Below the pieces are notes generated by a model. That model made no database searches. It was given only the letters and a program-made list of their open reading frames with translations, and was not told where the DNA came from. DNA of 64,000 bases from Symsagittifera roscoffensis. Lineage: Eukaryota; Xenacoelomorpha; Acoela; Convolutidae. Shown here in pieces: positions 61,360 to 64,000 of the stretch. Each line of letters starts with the position of its first letter. The first letter of the stretch is position 1. The stretch spans positions 85,958,890 to 86,022,889 of the forward strand of contig NC_087062.1 in assembly GCF_963678635.1 (NCBI RefSeq), written 5' to 3'. A program made the position numbers and the translations under genes.

Positions 61360-62857
61360 TCAATCTCAAACCAGCAATCATTTTTTTCAGAAGGGTTAAA
61401 CAACGTGAAAGTTTTGAAAAAGGATTTTCGTTTACTGTTTTTCCAGTTAGAATTAAAAGTTGTCAATTGATCCAGTTTTTTAAATTGGTTTAAGCTCATG
61501 AAAAAAATTTATTAAAATTATCATGAAAAAGTTATTTTAAATAATAACTTGCTCTCAAATCAAAAAAAGCTGCAACCTAAAAAACATTTTCTGTCAAAAT
61601 TCAAAAATTCAAATGTTTTAAACTTTTTAATCAGTTTTTTCTTGGTTTCCTTAACCACGCTTCTATGCTTCCTTCAATTAGGTTTTCATTTTTTAGGTTC
61701 CATTCTTCTTTCAATTAAGTTTTCATTTTTTAAGCTGACTCACAGGAACGCATGGGTTTTTTGAATCAAAGCCCCCGATGAGCTAGAAAGCTTGAAAAAA
61801 GGACATAATGGAAATCTTGTATCTGTGAAAGGATCAACACCCAACTCATGGGTTGGCGCAGTTGCAAGAGTTTTGCTCTGTGACAAAGAACTCGAAAAGT
61901 TTGTTCTGGAGCCAGGGAGAATTGGCAAGATGAAAAGAGTAAAACAATAATGACCAAATTCAAGGTGGAAAGGTTTAACTATTGCTATTGAGTACAGTTT
62001 CTTGTTGTTGCTTGAAATATAAAAAATTATAAAAATTATGTTTGGTTTAAGCTGCTTGTGGAGTTCGCTGGTCTAAGTGCAAGCGACCGCAAGTTGCCTT
62101 TCATCAAATGGAAGAAGATTTCAACGCAGTTGGGACTGAGAACAAATCCACGCGAGTTTTGTTCGCAAGCAGAAAACAGAAGGAAATAAAAGCATGTGAA
62201 GTGATCTAAGTCTCTTCAACTAAGCCAATCGATGAAAGTATCCAAATAAAGTCAAGTGCTTTGCTTTATTTGGATAAGATTTACCGTGTTGTTGAATTTA
62301 ACCATTGGTATCATTTTTTTGCAGCAATGGGTTGCTTTCACTCAAGCTAATTGATCAAAACAAATTTGCTTGTTTAATCTAGTTATATTGCTTAATTTCT
62401 CCAATTTAGGAGATGGTTACTAAAAAAATGTTGAAAAACCCATACAGGCAGATATTCAATTGTAGCATTCGAATTTTATTCAAATGGTTACTGTCGTCTT
62501 TCTTCCGTATACACAGTCAACAGTTGGTGCTATAAGCATGTAAATTTAACTTTATTTAGCGCAAAATTAAATGCCTCAGGGTTCTCCAAAAACAATTCAG
62601 GAAGTTGATTTGATACTTTTTATTTTGATTTATATTTATTCCAAACCGTTCCATTTATCTTGAATTATATTGCTGAGTTTGCTATTTTATTATGTTCTTA
62701 GAACAGCACTTTGATTTACATGTAATATGTAATTAAGATTGAAATTGTACTTAACCTTTGTCGGCAAACGTGATTAATTTGGTTGATTTTGCCATTTCGT
62801 TAACCCACACATTCTAATGCAATTGTTTGCTTTCATGAATGTAAGGTCGATGCATTT
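61360..62857. repeat. Tandem array unit 3 (internally deleted)
   Basis: It lacks 576 bp relative to units 1 and 2. The missing part is exactly what lies between the two 110-bp internal modules, which leaves one hybrid module (AATAGTAGAGG at its left, CCAGCAATCATTTTTTTCAG at its right). The array ends at about 62,857, after GGTCGATGCATT. Confidence 0.8.
61770..61949 (+). pseudogene. BEN-like coding remnant, copy 3
   Basis: Third copy of the same interrupted frame, with the same bounding stops as the other two. Confidence 0.35.
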
Positions 62858-63395
62858 GAAAAAACTGCAGATCTGGGCAATTTAAAACTGGCTAATCAGT
62901 ATTCTTTTTTTTTCAAAAACAAGCCTTATGTAGGCAATTTAGGTGAAAATAGTGCAGATTTTCACATGCTCGTAATCGTTTTTTATTACTTTCCATTTCA
63001 TGACAAAACCACGATCAAGTTTGATCTTTTGAGGTTTGGAATTTCGATTTTTTGAAGCGTTTATATGTATAGACGATAACATTCAAAGTGAACAGTCAAT
63101 TTTCTTTGCTCTTTCTCAGCTTAAAAAACTTTTCGTCGAAATTGAAAGAGCAAAAGAACGAACTCAGATTTTTTTGTTTCAATTTGAATAAAACAAACTC
63201 CTAGCTGAGCTGAATTGTTTCGAAACACTTAATGTTGATTAAATAAAACAATAATAATGAATTCAGAATGATCTTCTAGAGTTCCGACTGTCAAAAAGCG
63301 CTTTACTACAGATTATCTTGATTACTTCCCTGATTACTTTTTGAAGACAAAAATTTTTAAATCTATATTTGCCTACTTATATTTGAGACGAGACT
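62858..63395. other. No recognised feature
   Basis: AT-rich DNA between the array and the retroelement ORF1 remnant. It probably includes 5' untranslated sequence of that element, but no boundary is visible. Confidence 0.4.
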
Positions 63396-63948
63396 ATGGA
63401 TGCCCGATCGAAAGAGCTTGTGGAAGCGATAGGAGATGGCCCATTTTTAGAGTCGTGAGTAAAATCATAACCGAGGCGGCAATACCATTTTTTGATGAGC
63501 TAGATACTCGGGTGCGACAGTTAGAGCGCTTTACGTCAAAGGAATCAAAAATTGTCGACAATCCACCAATTGATTGGCGTGACAAGAGGAAAATTCTAGG
63601 TGAAGCGATACATTTTTGGACAAATATCTTGGAGTCAAAATTTCGGGTAATAGTTTGAAAGCTTACTATTTACCACCGAAAAAATATTTGGATGAAAACA
63701 TTATGCCTTCAGTCATAATCAAGTTCAATTATTTCAATGATAAGTTTGAAGCTTACAAAAACCGGCAAAAACTTAAGAATGAGGATCACATTGAATGAGA
63801 ATCCAATCAACAATAAAACAACTTGAGTGAAAAAACGATTGCCTCCATTAGATGCTATGTAAAGCGCTTGGCGGAGAGCAGAGTTTTTGTGGCAACTAAT
63901 CATAATTGTGCTGTGTCAGTTATTTGTGAAACAGGTTCCGGGAGCCAG
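63396..63948 (+). pseudogene. ORF1 of a second non-LTR retrotransposon, frameshifted
   Basis: Four consecutive segments in shifted frames follow the layout of CR1/L2-type ORF1. They are a start MDARSKELVEAIGDGPFLES (63,396) ended by TGA; a coiled-coil piece FDELDTRVRQLERFTSKES; an RRM-like piece (KYLGVKISGNSLK, MPSVIIKFNYFNDKFEAYKN, RQKLK); and a C-terminal piece (NNLSEKTIASIRCYVKRLAE, FVATNHNCAVSVICETG). The last resembles the ORF1 remnant of the array element (DNCIVSVLVHDE). No ORF2 follows within the window. Confidence 0.6.
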
Positions 63949-63951
63949 AAT

Positions 63952-63993
63952 ATAGTGATTTTGGCAATGTCTTTCTGTGGTCACTACTACATG
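63952..63993 (+). pseudogene. Partial copy of four-TM gene exon 1 at window edge
   Basis: 40 of 42 bases match the reverse strand of 37586-37627. The frame reads IVILAMSFCGHYYM against IVILAMSFCGHYHM in the gene. Similarity stops abruptly to the left, at the end of the retroelement ORF1 remnant, and weakens 7 bp before the window ends. It may be the start of a paralogous gene, a processed copy or a captured fragment. Confidence 0.6.
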
Positions 63994-64000
63994 GCTGCGC

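Noticed and set aside
63396-63458. Short exon MDARSKELVEAIGDGPFLES with a GTGAGT donor
   Set aside because: Downstream frames continue the ORF1 layout of a non-LTR element without any intron, so the TGA/frameshift reading fits better than a splice site.
1-64000. CRISPR array, operon or prophage
   Set aside because: No regularly spaced short repeats with unique spacers and no ribosome-binding-site-led gene runs; spliced genes and SINEs show eukaryotic DNA.

Overview
This is AT-rich nuclear DNA from an animal, probably an aquatic invertebrate; the species cannot be told from the window. The evidence is spliced genes with GT/AG introns in consistent phase, a Cys-loop anion-channel receptor, and two centrosome/spindle proteins (a SPICE1-like protein and MOZART2). 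Most of the rest is young and decayed eukaryotic transposons. There is no bacterial, operon-like or CRISPR organisation.

Layout. 1-16.5 kb holds no convincing gene. It is dominated by a short (about 0.5 kb) non-autonomous family, named here HINE-like, with the end structure of Helentron/Helitron2 derivatives; four clear copies plus fragments lie at 11.2-15.3 kb. It also holds a 1.2 kb element with inverted ends, an old retrotransposon 3' fragment and, at 15.9-16.4 kb, a long inverted repeat. 16.6-27.5 kb is the 3' half of a GABA-A/glycine-type receptor gene on the + strand: four exons covering loop C to M4. Its 7.0 kb intron contains an uninterrupted 428-codon SPICE1-like gene on the - strand. 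Its other introns carry SINE-like and hAT/MITE insertions, two with 8-bp target duplications. 29.4-35.5 kb is a two-unit tandem duplication (about 3.04 kb each) of non-coding repeat DNA. 36.3-38.5 kb holds two - strand genes: a two-exon four-TM protein that I do not recognise (222 aa) and a single-exon MOZART2 (117 aa).

38.9-53.1 kb is a head-to-tail array of three copies of a dead CR1/L2/Jockey-like non-LTR retrotransposon that share the same disabling mutations. 54.3-62.9 kb is another local array (units of about 2.17, 2.17 and 1.59 kb) derived from a decayed sequence with BEN-like and coiled-coil coding remnants. At the right edge is a frameshifted ORF1 of a second non-LTR element, abutting a 42-bp match to exon 1 of the four-TM gene.

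The real genes are sparse and do not form a pathway, although SPICE1 and MOZART2 both act at centrosomes/spindles. The main theme is repeated local tandem duplication of transposon-bearing segments (four separate cases). The strongest mobile-element observations are the Helentron-like end structure, a MITE insertion with a paralogous empty site elsewhere in the window, and the edge paralogue of the four-TM gene.
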